A stretch of DNA of 64,000 nt from Prevotellaceae bacterium. Its GTDB lineage: Bacteria; Bacteroidota; Bacteroidia; Bacteroidales; Bacteroidaceae. Below the pieces are notes generated by a model. That model searched no databases. It was not told the origin of the DNA and saw nothing but the letters and a program-made list of their open reading frames with translations. The stretch's first letter is position 1; the number at the start of each line of letters is the position of its first letter. The stretch lies in the NCBI GenBank assembly GCA_019420585.1, contig JAHZGX010000014.1, forward strand, positions 1 through 64,000, in the 5' to 3' direction. Of the stretch, positions 35,371-44,196 are shown piece after piece. The position numbers and the translations under genes are program-made.

Positions 35371-37812
35371 ATGGCCGAATTTATAGCAAGCGAAGAGAAC
35401 AAAGAAGAGCAGCAGGGAGGTTTTAACTTTGAACAGTTGTGGAAGATTGTGGTCCTGTACTGGTACTGGATTGCCTTGTCGGCCATATTGGCACTGGGCA
35501 TGGCTTTCTGCTACCTGCGTCTCACGCGTCCCGTGTACGCCTCAAGCATGAAGATCTTGGTCAAGGACGATGACACCAAGTCACGCATGTACCGTGGCGG
35601 GCAGATGGCTCTTGAGAGCATGGGAGTCATATCCAACTCCAACGGATTCGACAATGAGTTGGAAATACTTGCCAGTTCCAATATCAGCGGACGGGTGGTG
35701 AAGGCTCTGAAACTCTATGTGAGTTACGAGTTGGAGGGACGTATACGCAAGCACGAACTCTATAAGGACAACCCCTACATCGTGGACATGCCCGAGAGCC
35801 AGTTGCGTGATTTGGAGTCTCTCATCAAACTCCGTGTGAGCCGCAGGGGCGGCGGGCTGCATGTCGAGGGCAAGATATACGTGCCCAAGGCTGATGAGCC
35901 CATGCTCTTTGAGCGGGACGTAAAGTCGCTCCCGGGCTCCTTCAACACCCCTGTGGGCACGATTACCCTGCAGCGCAATCCTGGCGTGGAGGTTCCCCAG
36001 CGCAGCATGTATGCCACCATTATGCCGCTTGACATGGCCGCGAAGTTTTATGGCGGGCGCCTCTCGGCCTCTGCCACCAGCAAGACAACCACCGTGGCGG
36101 AACTGCAGTTCCTGGACACTCAGAAGGAGCGCGCCATCGACTATCTGAACGAACTCTTCAAGAGTTACAATGAAGATGCCAATGAGGACAAGAACGAGGT
36201 GGCCATCAAAACGGAAGAATTCCTGAAGAACCGCATTGATGCCATACGTTTGGAACTGGATGAGACGGAAACCAACCTGGAGTCATACAAGAAGAAGAAC
36301 GAACTCATCAACCTTACCAGTGATGCCAGCAACTCTCTTGCCAAGAGCACGGAGTACCAGAAGGCACAGGTGGAACTGGAGACACAACTCAACCTGGTGA
36401 ATGCATTGGTGGACTACATGGATGATCCGCGCAACGCGCTCAGTGTAATCCCGTCCAACCTGGGGCTCAAGGATGCCGACATGAGCAGGATGCTTGATAA
36501 GTACAATGAAAGTGTGATGCAGCGCAACCGCTTGCTTAAGTCTTCAAGCGAGGACAATCCTTACGTGAAGCGCATCACTGCGCAACTGGAGGAGATGTGG
36601 CCCAGCATACGTCTCAGCCTGAAGACCGTGCGTGATGACATCATGACTCAGAAGCGCAGTGCCGAGAGCCAGTTCCGCCTCTTCAGCCAGCGGGTGAGCG
36701 ACGTGCCCACTCAGGAGCATAACCTGAACAACATTGCGCGCCAGCAGGAGATAAAGGCCGAACTGTATCTGATGCTCCTGCAGAAGCGTGAGGAGAATTA
36801 CATATCTTTGGCCAGTACGGCTGCCAAGGCACGTGTGATTGATGCCCCGCAGTATGTGGGCAAGGTGTCGCCCCGGGGCAAGGTTGTCATGCTGGGTGCC
36901 CTGCTGCTGGGACTGGCCTTCCCCGTGGGAGTGGTTTACCTGCTCAGCCTGCTGCGTTACAGGATAGAGGGACGTGAGGACGTGGAGCGGCTGACCAAGA
37001 TACCCGTGCTGGCCGACATTCCCACGGCTCCCCGGACCATTGACGGCGAGCGTGCCCTGGCTGTGCGCGAGAATGCCAACGATATGATGGAGGAGGCTTT
37101 CCGCGGGCTGCGCACCAACCTACGCTTCATACTCACCGATACTGAACGTGTCATTGCCTGCACCAGTTGCATTCCGGGTGAGGGCAAGACGTTCGTCTCC
37201 ACCAACCTTGCCATGTCATTGGCACTGCTTGGAAAGCGCGTCATCATCGTGGGGCTCGATGTGCGCAAGCCGCGTCTCGTGAAACTCTTTGGCCTGCCGG
37301 CAGGCAAGCGTGGCATCACTGCCTTCCTTTCCAGCACCGATGAGTCCTATGCCTTGCTTGACGAGCAGATATTCCACGGGGTGGCCAATCCCAACCTGGA
37401 TGTCCTGCCGGCAGGTCTCATTCCCCCTAACCCCGGCGAACTCATCTCCCGGCATCAGCTTGACCATGCCGTGGAAATGCTCAAGCAGCATTATGACTAC
37501 GTGATTCTGGACACTCCGCCGGTGGGCTTGGTGAGCGATACCCTCTCCATAGCACGTGTGGCCGAAATGACCTTGGTGGTGTGCCGTGCCGACTTTTCTC
37601 CGCGCTCCAACTTCACTCTCATCAATGGCCTGCACCAGGAGGACAAGATGCCGAAGATGTCTCTCGTGCTCAACGGAGTGGACTTGAGGAAGCGCAAGTA
37701 TGGCTATTATTACGGCTACGGCAAGTATGGCAAATACGGACATTACGGCCATTACGGTGTGTATGGCCATTATGGCAACAACCCTTCTGGGGACGGACAT
37801 ACAGAGAAATAA
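35371..37812 (+). CDS. Wzc-type polysaccharide co-polymerase and tyrosine kinase
   Basis: The 813-residue inner-membrane protein controls length and export of a surface polysaccharide. An N-terminal membrane helix is followed by the Wzz/GNVR periplasmic domain with coiled coils (about 60-500), a second helix near 510-535, and a cytoplasmic BY-kinase domain. That domain has Walker A (GEGKTFVS, about 601), Walker A' (VIIVGLDVRKPRL) and Walker B (YVILDTPP). The last about 40 residues form a tyrosine cluster with repeated KYG/HYG units, the usual autophosphorylation tail. The TTG at 35365 is a possible earlier start. The Wzi-type gene follows with no gap. Confidence 0.93.
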   Translation: MAEFIASEENKEEQQGGFNFEQLWKIVVLYWYWIALSAILALGMAFCYLRLTRPVYASSMKILVKDDDTKSRMYRGGQMALESMGVISNSNGFDNELEILASSNISGRVVKALKLYVSYELEGRIRKHELYKDNPYIVDMPESQLRDLESLIKLRVSRRGGGLHVEGKIYVPKADEPMLFERDVKSLPGSFNTPVGTITLQRNPGVEVPQRSMYATIMPLDMAAKFYGGRLSASATSKTTTVAELQFLDTQKERAIDYLNELFKSYNEDANEDKNEVAIKTEEFLKNRIDAIRLELDETETNLESYKKKNELINLTSDASNSLAKSTEYQKAQVELETQLNLVNALVDYMDDPRNALSVIPSNLGLKDADMSRMLDKYNESVMQRNRLLKSSSEDNPYVKRITAQLEEMWPSIRLSLKTVRDDIMTQKRSAESQFRLFSQRVSDVPTQEHNLNNIARQQEIKAELYLMLLQKREENYISLASTAAKARVIDAPQYVGKVSPRGKVVMLGALLLGLAFPVGVVYLLSLLRYRIEGREDVERLTKIPVLADIPTAPRTIDGERALAVRENANDMMEEAFRGLRTNLRFILTDTERVIACTSCIPGEGKTFVSTNLAMSLALLGKRVIIVGLDVRKPRLVKLFGLPAGKRGITAFLSSTDESYALLDEQIFHGVANPNLDVLPAGLIPPNPGELISRHQLDHAVEMLKQHYDYVILDTPPVGLVSDTLSIARVAEMTLVVCRADFSPRSNFTLINGLHQEDKMPKMSLVLNGVDLRKRKYGYYYGYGKYGKYGHYGHYGVYGHYGNNPSGDGHTEK

Positions 37813-39309
37813 GTGAAAAGGATACTGATACTTGTCATGGGCATTCTCCCCTTGACGGCCATGGCTCAGGCCGGCCGCCTGGGGGAGAATGTGCATTACG
37901 GAGCCAGCATGAGCGGCATGCTCTCCGGTGGCGACCACGCTCCTTTCTGGTTCACGGCCAACCGTTATGGCCTGGCCACGCCCAACGACCGGAGTTTCCT
38001 GCTGCGTGCCTCCGTGGGCCGCAGCACGCAGGCCGACAGTGCCCGGCACTGGCGCGTGGGCTACGGAGCCGACCTGGCCGTGGCGGCCGGCATGGACAGC
38101 CACTTCGTGCTGCAGCAACTCTATGCCGACGTGCAGTGGAAGGCTCTGCGACTGAGCGTTGGGCAGAAGGAGCGGCCGCTTGAGCTGAAGGACGGCACGC
38201 TCAGCAGCGGTGCCATGACCACGGGCATCAATGCCCGTCCGTTGCCTCAGGTGAGGCTGGAGTTGCCCGACTTCTGGGTTGTGCCCGGCACGCGCCGCTG
38301 GCTCTCGCTCAAGGCGCACGTGGCCTTCGGTGCCTACACCGACAATGGCTGGCAGCGATCCACCGCAGGCAGCCGGGGACTGATTCATACCACCGGGTCG
38401 CTCTATCACAGCAAGGAACTCCTGCTGCGCATTGGCAACCAGGAGCGCTTCCCCCTCACGCTCACCGGCGGGCTGGAGATGAGCACGCAGTTCGGGGGCG
38501 AGGGCTGGAACATGGGGCAGAGGCTCGATGACGGCACGCTGCTCCCGGCGCACCGCAATCTCTTCCACGGGTTCAGTTCCCTGTGGCACGCCATCATCCC
38601 CGGTGGAGGAGATGCCGATGACGGTGAGTTTGCCAACGTCGAGGGCAACCAACTCGGCTCGTGGCACCTGCGGGCCGACTGGAAGGGGCATGGCTGGAGC
38701 GTGGCGGCCTACATGGAGCATTTCTTCGAGGACGAGAGCCAGCTCTTCTGGCAGTATGGATGGAAGGACTTCCTGCTTGGCCTGGAGGTGCATCTCCCGC
38801 GCAACCCGTTCCTCTCGGCACTCGTGTATGAGCATCTCGGCACGATGGACCAGAGCGGCCCCGTGTATCATGACGCACGCGAGAACCTTCCCGTGCAGAT
38901 CAGTGCCGTGGACGAATACTATAACCATCACGTCTACGGAGCCTGGCAGCACGCCGGCTTCGTGATGGGAAACCCGCTCCTGCTGTCGCCCATCTATAAC
39001 AGGGACGGACGCATATACTGCTATTACAACCGCGTGAATGCCCACCACGTGGGGCTCAAGGGGCAACCTGCCAACTGGCTGCGCTGGCGCCTGCTCTATA
39101 CGCACCTGCGCACCCTGGGCACCTATCACGTGCCCACGCTTGACCCCAAGGGGGCCAATTACCTGCTGGGCGAACTCACCTGGCAGCCCCGCTTCCTTCC
39201 GGGACTCGGCGTGACCGCCTCCTATGGCTTCAACGGCGGGTCGCTCATCGGCCGCAGCCACGGAGGCATGCTCACGCTCTCCTATGACGGCATATTCAAC
39301 AAGAAGTAG
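37813..39309 (+). CDS. Wzi-family capsule assembly outer-membrane protein
   Basis: The 498-residue protein has a signal peptide (ending MAQAG) and long alternating beta strands typical of an outer-membrane barrel. The segment GGDHAPFWFTANRYGLAT near the start matches the Wzi family, which holds capsule at the cell surface. Start is GTG at 37813, right after the stop of the kinase gene, so translation is coupled. The C-terminus ends in an amphipathic strand and KK. A lipocalin-like lipoprotein gene follows 2 bp later. Confidence 0.85.
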   Translation: MKRILILVMGILPLTAMAQAGRLGENVHYGASMSGMLSGGDHAPFWFTANRYGLATPNDRSFLLRASVGRSTQADSARHWRVGYGADLAVAAGMDSHFVLQQLYADVQWKALRLSVGQKERPLELKDGTLSSGAMTTGINARPLPQVRLELPDFWVVPGTRRWLSLKAHVAFGAYTDNGWQRSTAGSRGLIHTTGSLYHSKELLLRIGNQERFPLTLTGGLEMSTQFGGEGWNMGQRLDDGTLLPAHRNLFHGFSSLWHAIIPGGGDADDGEFANVEGNQLGSWHLRADWKGHGWSVAAYMEHFFEDESQLFWQYGWKDFLLGLEVHLPRNPFLSALVYEHLGTMDQSGPVYHDARENLPVQISAVDEYYNHHVYGAWQHAGFVMGNPLLLSPIYNRDGRIYCYYNRVNAHHVGLKGQPANWLRWRLLYTHLRTLGTYHVPTLDPKGANYLLGELTWQPRFLPGLGVTASYGFNGGSLIGRSHGGMLTLSYDGIFNKK

Positions 39310-39311
39310 AC

Positions 39312-39785
39312 ATGAACACACCCACACGCCTTTCTCCTGCCCTCTCCATCCTGCGCTTCCATGGCTTCCGTACACTCCTGGCCTTGATTCTCGCCTGCCT
39401 GCTTCTTCCCTCCTGTGAAAACAAGCGGGACAACAACGGTGACCTGGGCGGGATGTGGCAGATGCTGGAGTGGCGCAATGCAGACAACCAGGTGGTCAAG
39501 GACAAGCGTGCCCGCATCTTCTACAGCGTGCAGCTCCGGCTCATACGCCTGCGTGACTACAATGACGGCGGTGACTATTACCAGTGTTACTTCCGCCATA
39601 CGCCCGACAGCCTTGTCATCTACCGGCCTACGCTTTATTCGGCCAAGGACAGCCTGGTGAGCCTGGACAGGCTTGCGCGCTTTGGCGTGCCTTCCGACGG
39701 CGCTTTCCGCATACAGGTGCTCAACTCTGACCGCATGGTGCTCACCAGTTCCGACACCCTCACGCTGGTTTTCCGCAAGTACTGA
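39312..39785 (+). CDS. Small lipoprotein with lipocalin-like domain
   Basis: The 157-residue protein has a lipoprotein signal (lipobox at Cys35, LPSC) after a rather long N-region. The body is a small beta-barrel: GMWQMLEWRNADN, then alternating strands ending RMVLTSSDTLTLVFRKY. This fits Bacteroidetes lipocalin-like lipoproteins of unknown ligand. It is the third gene of the Wzc-Wzi transcript. The next 870 bp hold no gene. Confidence 0.7.
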   Translation: MNTPTRLSPALSILRFHGFRTLLALILACLLLPSCENKRDNNGDLGGMWQMLEWRNADNQVVKDKRARIFYSVQLRLIRLRDYNDGGDYYQCYFRHTPDSLVIYRPTLYSAKDSLVSLDRLARFGVPSDGAFRIQVLNSDRMVLTSSDTLTLVFRKY

Positions 39786-39857
39786 TTCGGTTCCCTCCTC
39801 CTCCTTTGCTCCTCACTATTTGTGTGTATAGCAAAAGCGTGAAAAGGCTTTGCAAAA

Positions 39858-39913
39858 TTTCCCAACTGGGAAAAATTAAAAATCCAACTAGAAAAAATAT
39901 TTTTTCCAGTTGG
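39858..39913. terminator. Pair of adjacent palindromes after the Wzc-type operon
   Basis: First, TTTCCC-AACT-GGGAAA at 39858-39873. Second, a stem of CCAACT at 39884-39889 with AGTTGG at 39908-39913, extended by GAAAAAA and TTTTTTC with one mismatch. The second has T-runs on both strands and could stop transcription in either direction. The first two share the word CCAACT. Confidence 0.55.
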
Positions 39914-40229
39914 AGAATTGGGCCTTTCTGTGTGCCTTTTCCGTGTCCGGGGAGCCCGTGGGGCACATCATCCGGCGCAAATCGAGCGGTTCCTGTTGCC
40001 GGGATTTGCGGGGCTCACATCGGGAAAACGGGCATCCGCGGCAGAAATCCCCATCAAGAAGGCGTTTCACGTGCCTTTTGACTCCCATTTTTGAGGACTT
40101 TTTGGGGGTAAATCCATCCCCGGCCGGGCTTGGGCATCAGCGTGCGGTCTTGCTGAAAATGTCGTACTTCATTGCTTTTTAGGGAATTAAGTCTGTCTTT
40201 TCCTGCGTTTCATTTGTGGGATGCAGCCC

Positions 40230-40409
40230 GGCGTTACAGTTGTTACAGTTGTTACAGTTTTTTCAAGGGGGGTATCATTTCCACTCCCTTATATATTATA
40301 TATATTATAACTAATTAAATAATAATAAGATATATAATATTTAAGAGGACATGCGAGGTTGTGCCACCCCCCTTTTTTTAACTGTAACAACTGTAACAAC
40401 TGTAACGCC
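40230..40409. repeat. 30-bp inverted repeat of three 9-bp iterations around an AT-rich core
   Basis: The left arm (40230-40259) contains GTTACAGTT three times in a row; the right arm (40380-40406) contains AACTGTAAC three times, and the arms (to 40409) are perfect complements over 30 bp. The complementarity continues imperfectly inward through a G6 run (left) and a C6 run (right). Between them, 40290-40344 is almost entirely A and T in an otherwise GC-rich window. Confidence 0.9.
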
Positions 40410-40585
40410 AGGGCATCCCCAGTCTCCCCCTGCCGTGTCACCTCATCTCCTTTCCAGGCAAGCCACAATGGCCTTTGCGGCTGCCTCCACCTCCTGCCGG
40501 ACGGGGCGGGCAACGTTCAAAGTCTAGGCCGGGAATGGGCTTGCTCTTAGTGGGAAGTCTCGTGCGCGGGAGGGGAGACTATATG

Positions 40586-40626
40586 GAAGAAGGCGGGGGA
40601 ACTGATGTGTTTCCTCCGCCTTCTTC
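40586..40626 (-). terminator. Terminator of the long leftward operon
   Basis: GAAGAAGGCGG (40586-40596) pairs with CCGCCTTCTTC (40616-40626), an 11-bp stem. It lies 33 bp after the cca stop. The T-run after it is poor, so termination strength is uncertain. Confidence 0.65.
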
Positions 40627-40659
40627 TGTGCTGTTTGTCTTGCGTGTGCCTTCGCTGCC

Positions 40660-42105
40660 CTATGGCTTTACGGGCTGCAGCCCCATCTCGGCCGCCTTGC
40701 GCAGCATGAACTCATGGGCTGCCTCGTGGTCGTTGGGTATCACGGAATCCCAGATGGCATCCTTGACGGCTTGCTTGAGCAGGCCTATTTCCCGGCAGGG
40801 CTTGATTCCGAAGGTCTGCATGATTTCCTCGCCCGTGATGGGATTGTGCCACGTGCGGTAATTGTCCCTTGCCTGCAGGTCGGCCAGTTTCTGCCTGACG
40901 AGTTGGAAATTGTCCAGGAAGCGCTGCTTCTTCTGCTGGTTGCGGCTCGTGATGTCCGCCTCGCACAGTATCATCAGGTCTTCGATGTCCTCGCCAGCCT
41001 CAAAGAGCAGCCGTCTCACGGCCGAGTCCGTGACCTCGGCATCGGCGATGGCAATGGGGCGCATGTGCAGTCCCACCAGCCGCGCCACGTAGTCCATGCG
41101 CTCGTCGGTGGGCAGTTTCATGCGCCGGAATATGGCGGGCACCATTTTCTGTCCTATGTAATTGTGGTTGTGGAAGGTCCATCCCGCCCCGTTCTCCCAC
41201 TTCTTGCTGCGCGGCTTGCCTATGTCGTGGAGCAGGGCAGCCCATCTGAGCCACAGCGTGGCGCGGTCTCCCCCGTGGTGGCTCACGTTGTCGAGCACCT
41301 CCAGGGTGTGGTAGAAGTTGTCCTTGTGGGCGCGCCCGTTGCGCACCTCCACTCCCTCCATTGCCGCCAGTTCGGGGAATATGAGCCTCAGCAGCCCGCT
41401 CCTGCTCAGTTCCACGAGCCCGATGCTGGGGCTGGGCGAGAGCATTATCTTGTTAAGTTCGTCGATGATGCGTTCCTGCGAGATGATGCTTATGCGCTCG
41501 GCGTTGCGCGCCAGTGCCTCCTGGGTGGCATCCTCTATCTGGAAGTTCAGTTGCGTGGCGAAGCGTATGCAGCGCATCATGCGCAGCGGGTCGTCGCTGA
41601 AGGTGATGTCGGGGTCGAGCGGTGTGGCTATGATGCCGTCCTCCAGGTCGAGCACTCCATCGAAGCGGTCCACCAGTTGCCCGAAGCGTTCATGGTTGAG
41701 GCAGACGGCAAGCGCGTTGATGGTGAAGTCGCGCCGGTCGAGGTCGTCATCCAGTGTGCCGTCCTCCACGATGGGCTTGCGGCTGTCGCGGGAGTAGCTT
41801 TCGCGGCGTGCGCCCACGAACTCCACCTCCTGTCCCTTGTACTTGAGCTGTGCGGTGCCGAAGTTCCGGAATACGCTCACGTGTGCTCCGCGCCCCAGCA
41901 TGCTCTGCAGTTCCTCGGCTACCTGTATGCCCGAACCCACCACCAGGCAGTCGATGTCCTTGGAGGGGCGTTCCAGGAAGAGGTCTCTCACGTAGCCGCC
42001 CACCACGTAGCATTCCATGCCCAGGCGGTCGGCCGCCGAGCCTATCTGCCGGAACAGGGGAGTGTCCAGCAGTTGCGCCAGATCGGTGTCAGAAAGGTGT
42101 CTCAT
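40660..42105 (-). CDS. cca: CCA-adding tRNA nucleotidyltransferase with HD domain
   Basis: The 481-residue enzyme repairs or adds the 3' CCA of tRNAs. The head has GGYVRD (36-41) and DID (50-52) in the pol-beta-type nucleotidyltransferase domain, then RRDFTINAL and a tRNA-binding neck region (MMRCIRFATQLNF). The C-terminal half carries an HD domain (LLHDIGKPRSKKW), seen in many bacterial class II enzymes. It is the last gene of the leftward operon, 3 bp after a small lipoprotein gene. Confidence 0.92.
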   Translation of the reverse strand: MRHLSDTDLAQLLDTPLFRQIGSAADRLGMECYVVGGYVRDLFLERPSKDIDCLVVGSGIQVAEELQSMLGRGAHVSVFRNFGTAQLKYKGQEVEFVGARRESYSRDSRKPIVEDGTLDDDLDRRDFTINALAVCLNHERFGQLVDRFDGVLDLEDGIIATPLDPDITFSDDPLRMMRCIRFATQLNFQIEDATQEALARNAERISIISQERIIDELNKIMLSPSPSIGLVELSRSGLLRLIFPELAAMEGVEVRNGRAHKDNFYHTLEVLDNVSHHGGDRATLWLRWAALLHDIGKPRSKKWENGAGWTFHNHNYIGQKMVPAIFRRMKLPTDERMDYVARLVGLHMRPIAIADAEVTDSAVRRLLFEAGEDIEDLMILCEADITSRNQQKKQRFLDNFQLVRQKLADLQARDNYRTWHNPITGEEIMQTFGIKPCREIGLLKQAVKDAIWDSVIPNDHEAAHEFMLRKAAEMGLQPVKP

Positions 42106-42108
42106 GCG

Positions 42109-42495
42109 TTACTCTTCTTTGTTCCTCCTCTCCTGGGCGGCTCTTCTCTCGTCTTCCTGCAGCTTGCGCTCGTAGAATTTCTTTTTCACGCTCAGTCTTT
42201 CCCATTCCTCGCCCTCGGCCTTGGCCAGGCTGTCGGAGGCCGCCTGCAACTCTATGCTGTCCAGCAGCAGTATGCCCTGCCGGCGCGCGTCTATGGCCGT
42301 GGGGTGCTTCTGGCGGAGCGAGAATATGGAGTCTCTGGCCTCGGAGTACTGGCGGTGCCTGAGGGCTGCGCGCGCTTCCTGAAGCATCTGCTGTGCCTTT
42401 TCCTCCTCGCCGCTGTCGCATGAGGTCAGCATCGTGGTGCCCAGCATGAGGGCTGCCATGGCGATGAGGCTTGATGGTGAATGGTAAGTATTCAT
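42109..42495 (-). CDS. Small lipoprotein with helical charged C-terminal half
   Basis: The 128-residue product has a lipobox at Cys26 (LTSC), then a TPR-like helix pair (AQQMLQEARAALRHRQYSEARDSI in part) and a highly charged helix ending KKKFYERKLQEDERR. A periplasmic scaffold or regulatory role is possible, but no enzyme motif is seen. It lies between the DUF4250 gene (15 bp) and cca (3 bp). Confidence 0.7.
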   Translation of the reverse strand: MNTYHSPSSLIAMAALMLGTTMLTSCDSGEEEKAQQMLQEARAALRHRQYSEARDSIFSLRQKHPTAIDARRQGILLLDSIELQAASDSLAKAEGEEWERLSVKKKFYERKLQEDERRAAQERRNKEE

Positions 42496-42510
42496 AGGCG
42501 TGACTTGTTT

Positions 42511-42708
42511 TTACCAGAATTTGTTGTGCTCCGTGCTGTATTCGAAACCTGCCTGGCGCAGCGTGTCCTCCAGCACGGCGCGCTCGATGCCCAGGGTGGC
42601 ACACAGTTCGTCAAGTGTGCTGAACTCATCGCGGAGTTTCGTGTTGACGAAGCTCATGAGCATTACGGGGTCCGAGGGGAGTTGGCTGTAGTGATGTGTG
42701 AAGTTCAT
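42511..42708 (-). CDS. DUF4250-family small protein
   Basis: The 65-residue protein matches DUF4250 by its motifs: LPSDPVMLMSFVNTKLRD, then a helix-turn-helix-sized pattern (LDELCATLGIERAVLEDTL) and a short C-terminal strand (FEYSTEHNKF). The middle pattern looks like a small DNA- or protein-binding module; function is not established. It is in the leftward operon, 25 bp after rseP. Confidence 0.75.
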   Translation of the reverse strand: MNFTHHYSQLPSDPVMLMSFVNTKLRDEFSTLDELCATLGIERAVLEDTLRQAGFEYSTEHNKFW

Positions 42709-42733
42709 TCCCGTGTGTCGTGTTTGCAGGTTG

Positions 42734-44152
42734 TCAGAAGCCGAAGAGCGGCAGTATGAAGTTGCGCACGTCGTTGCTGAAGGCCACGAGCATCAGTATG
42801 GCCAGCAGGCCAAGCCCGATGGTCTCCATCCACTGCATGACACGGTCAGAAGGCTGGCGGCCTGTGACGGCCTCCACCAGCAGGAAGAGGATGTGGCCGC
42901 CGTCGAGTGCGGGGATGGGCAGAAGGTTCATGACGGCCAGGATGATGCTTATGAAGGCCGTGGTGAGCCAGAACTGCTGCCAATCCCAGGCGCTGGGGAA
43001 GATGCTCCCGATGGTGATGAACGATCCCACGGACTTTACTCCGTCGGCCGAGGCCATGTACTTGAGGTCGTTCACATAGCCCGAGAGTTGCTTCCAGCCG
43101 CGCTGCAGTCCGGCCGGTATGCAGGAGAGCAGGTTGTAATGCTGGTGCTCCGTGGTGAAGTCGGGAGGCCGGCGCGTGACTCCCATCATGTAGTTCTCGT
43201 CCAGCGTGATGCTGGCCGTGTCACGGGTCACTCCGCCGTCGGCAGTCCACACCACCAGCATCTTGCGCATGCGCACGCTGTCCTCGTGGGTGCATCCTTC
43301 CGCACCCAGCACGTCCTGTCGGCGCAGCGTCACGTTGTAGTCAAAGTCGTTCCACGTGTCCATAGCCTTGCCGTTTACCGCAATGAGCCTTGCCCCGGCC
43401 TGCATGCCGGCCTTCTGTGCGGCCGATCCCGGCATCACGGAGTCCACCACGGCAGGAGAGACGGGAGCCATGAAACTGGGCACCATTTGCAGCATTTCCA
43501 CCATGTTGAGCCCGTCGGAGGGCATCTGCAGGTCCATCCGTTTCCCTTGGCGAAGCACGGTCACCGTGCCCGCGTTGGAAATGGTGCGGTAGATGGTGGC
43601 CGAGTATTCGCTTATCTCCTTGCCATCGGCGGCAACGGGAATGTCCCCGTTGCGGAATCCCTGCTGCTGGGCATACTCGTTGAACTGGAATCCCTGCCTG
43701 ATGCTCTGCATGGGCACGTAGTCTCTGCCCCAGGTCAGCATCACGGCACTGTAGATGACCCATGCCGTGAGCAGGTTCATGATGATGCCGCCTGCCATCA
43801 TGAAGAAGCGCTTCCACACTTTCTGCGAGCGGAACTCCCAGGGCTGTGCAGGCTGCTTCATCTGTTCGGTGTCCATGCTCTCGTCAATCATGCCGGCAAT
43901 CTGCACGTAGCCTCCCAGAGGCACCCAGCCTATGCCGTATTCCGTCTCGTTGTCCTTGAAATAGGGGAACAGGCGGGTGAACCACTTGTCCCGGGTGCTG
44001 AAGAGGTGGAAATAGGGATTGTAGAAAAGGTAGAACTTCACCACCTTCACGTGGAATAGCTTGGAGAAGCCAAAGTGTCCCAACTCATGCAGGATGACCA
44101 GCAGGGAGAGGCACAGAATCAGTTGGAGTGCCTTTATCAGGATGATGCTCAT
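42734..44152 (-). CDS. rseP: RseP-type site-2 membrane metalloprotease
   Basis: The 472-residue inner-membrane protease cleaves transmembrane anti-sigma factors or leftover signal peptides. HELGH (residues 22-26) supplies the zinc ligands and glutamate; the third ligand motif near the C-terminus reads MNLLPIPALDGGH. Two PDZ-like regions fill the periplasmic middle. About four membrane helices are visible. The length is somewhat above E. coli RseP. It lies 44 bp after dxr on the same strand. Confidence 0.92.
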   Translation of the reverse strand: MSIILIKALQLILCLSLLVILHELGHFGFSKLFHVKVVKFYLFYNPYFHLFSTRDKWFTRLFPYFKDNETEYGIGWVPLGGYVQIAGMIDESMDTEQMKQPAQPWEFRSQKVWKRFFMMAGGIIMNLLTAWVIYSAVMLTWGRDYVPMQSIRQGFQFNEYAQQQGFRNGDIPVAADGKEISEYSATIYRTISNAGTVTVLRQGKRMDLQMPSDGLNMVEMLQMVPSFMAPVSPAVVDSVMPGSAAQKAGMQAGARLIAVNGKAMDTWNDFDYNVTLRRQDVLGAEGCTHEDSVRMRKMLVVWTADGGVTRDTASITLDENYMMGVTRRPPDFTTEHQHYNLLSCIPAGLQRGWKQLSGYVNDLKYMASADGVKSVGSFITIGSIFPSAWDWQQFWLTTAFISIILAVMNLLPIPALDGGHILFLLVEAVTGRQPSDRVMQWMETIGLGLLAILMLVAFSNDVRNFILPLFGF

Positions 44153-44196
44153 GTGCGTTGTCTGTGTATATATGTATTTATGTATGGTTGTGTCTG

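Larger units (their letters stand above)
39786..40659. other. Non-coding stretch with hairpins, an inverted iteration pair and an AT-rich core
   Basis: No convincing gene lies between the lipoprotein at 39785 and the leftward cca stop at 40660. The stretch holds palindromes at 39858-39913, the inverted 9-bp iterations at 40230-40409, and a leftward terminator at 40586. Short open frames inside it (such as 40289-40513 leftward) lack any recognisable motif and run through the repeat. Confidence 0.6.

Noticed and set aside
37216..39375. Long leftward frame opposite the Wzc/Wzi genes
   Set aside because: Antisense shadow; forward proteins have signal peptides, motifs and coupled starts.
40289..40513. 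Small leftward protein in the repeat region
   Set aside because: Its sequence is largely the translation of the 9-bp iterations and AT-rich core, so it is unlikely to be a gene.
40714..42423. Rightward frame opposite cca and the lipoprotein gene
   Set aside because: The leftward operon is supported by recognisable proteins; this frame has no motif.
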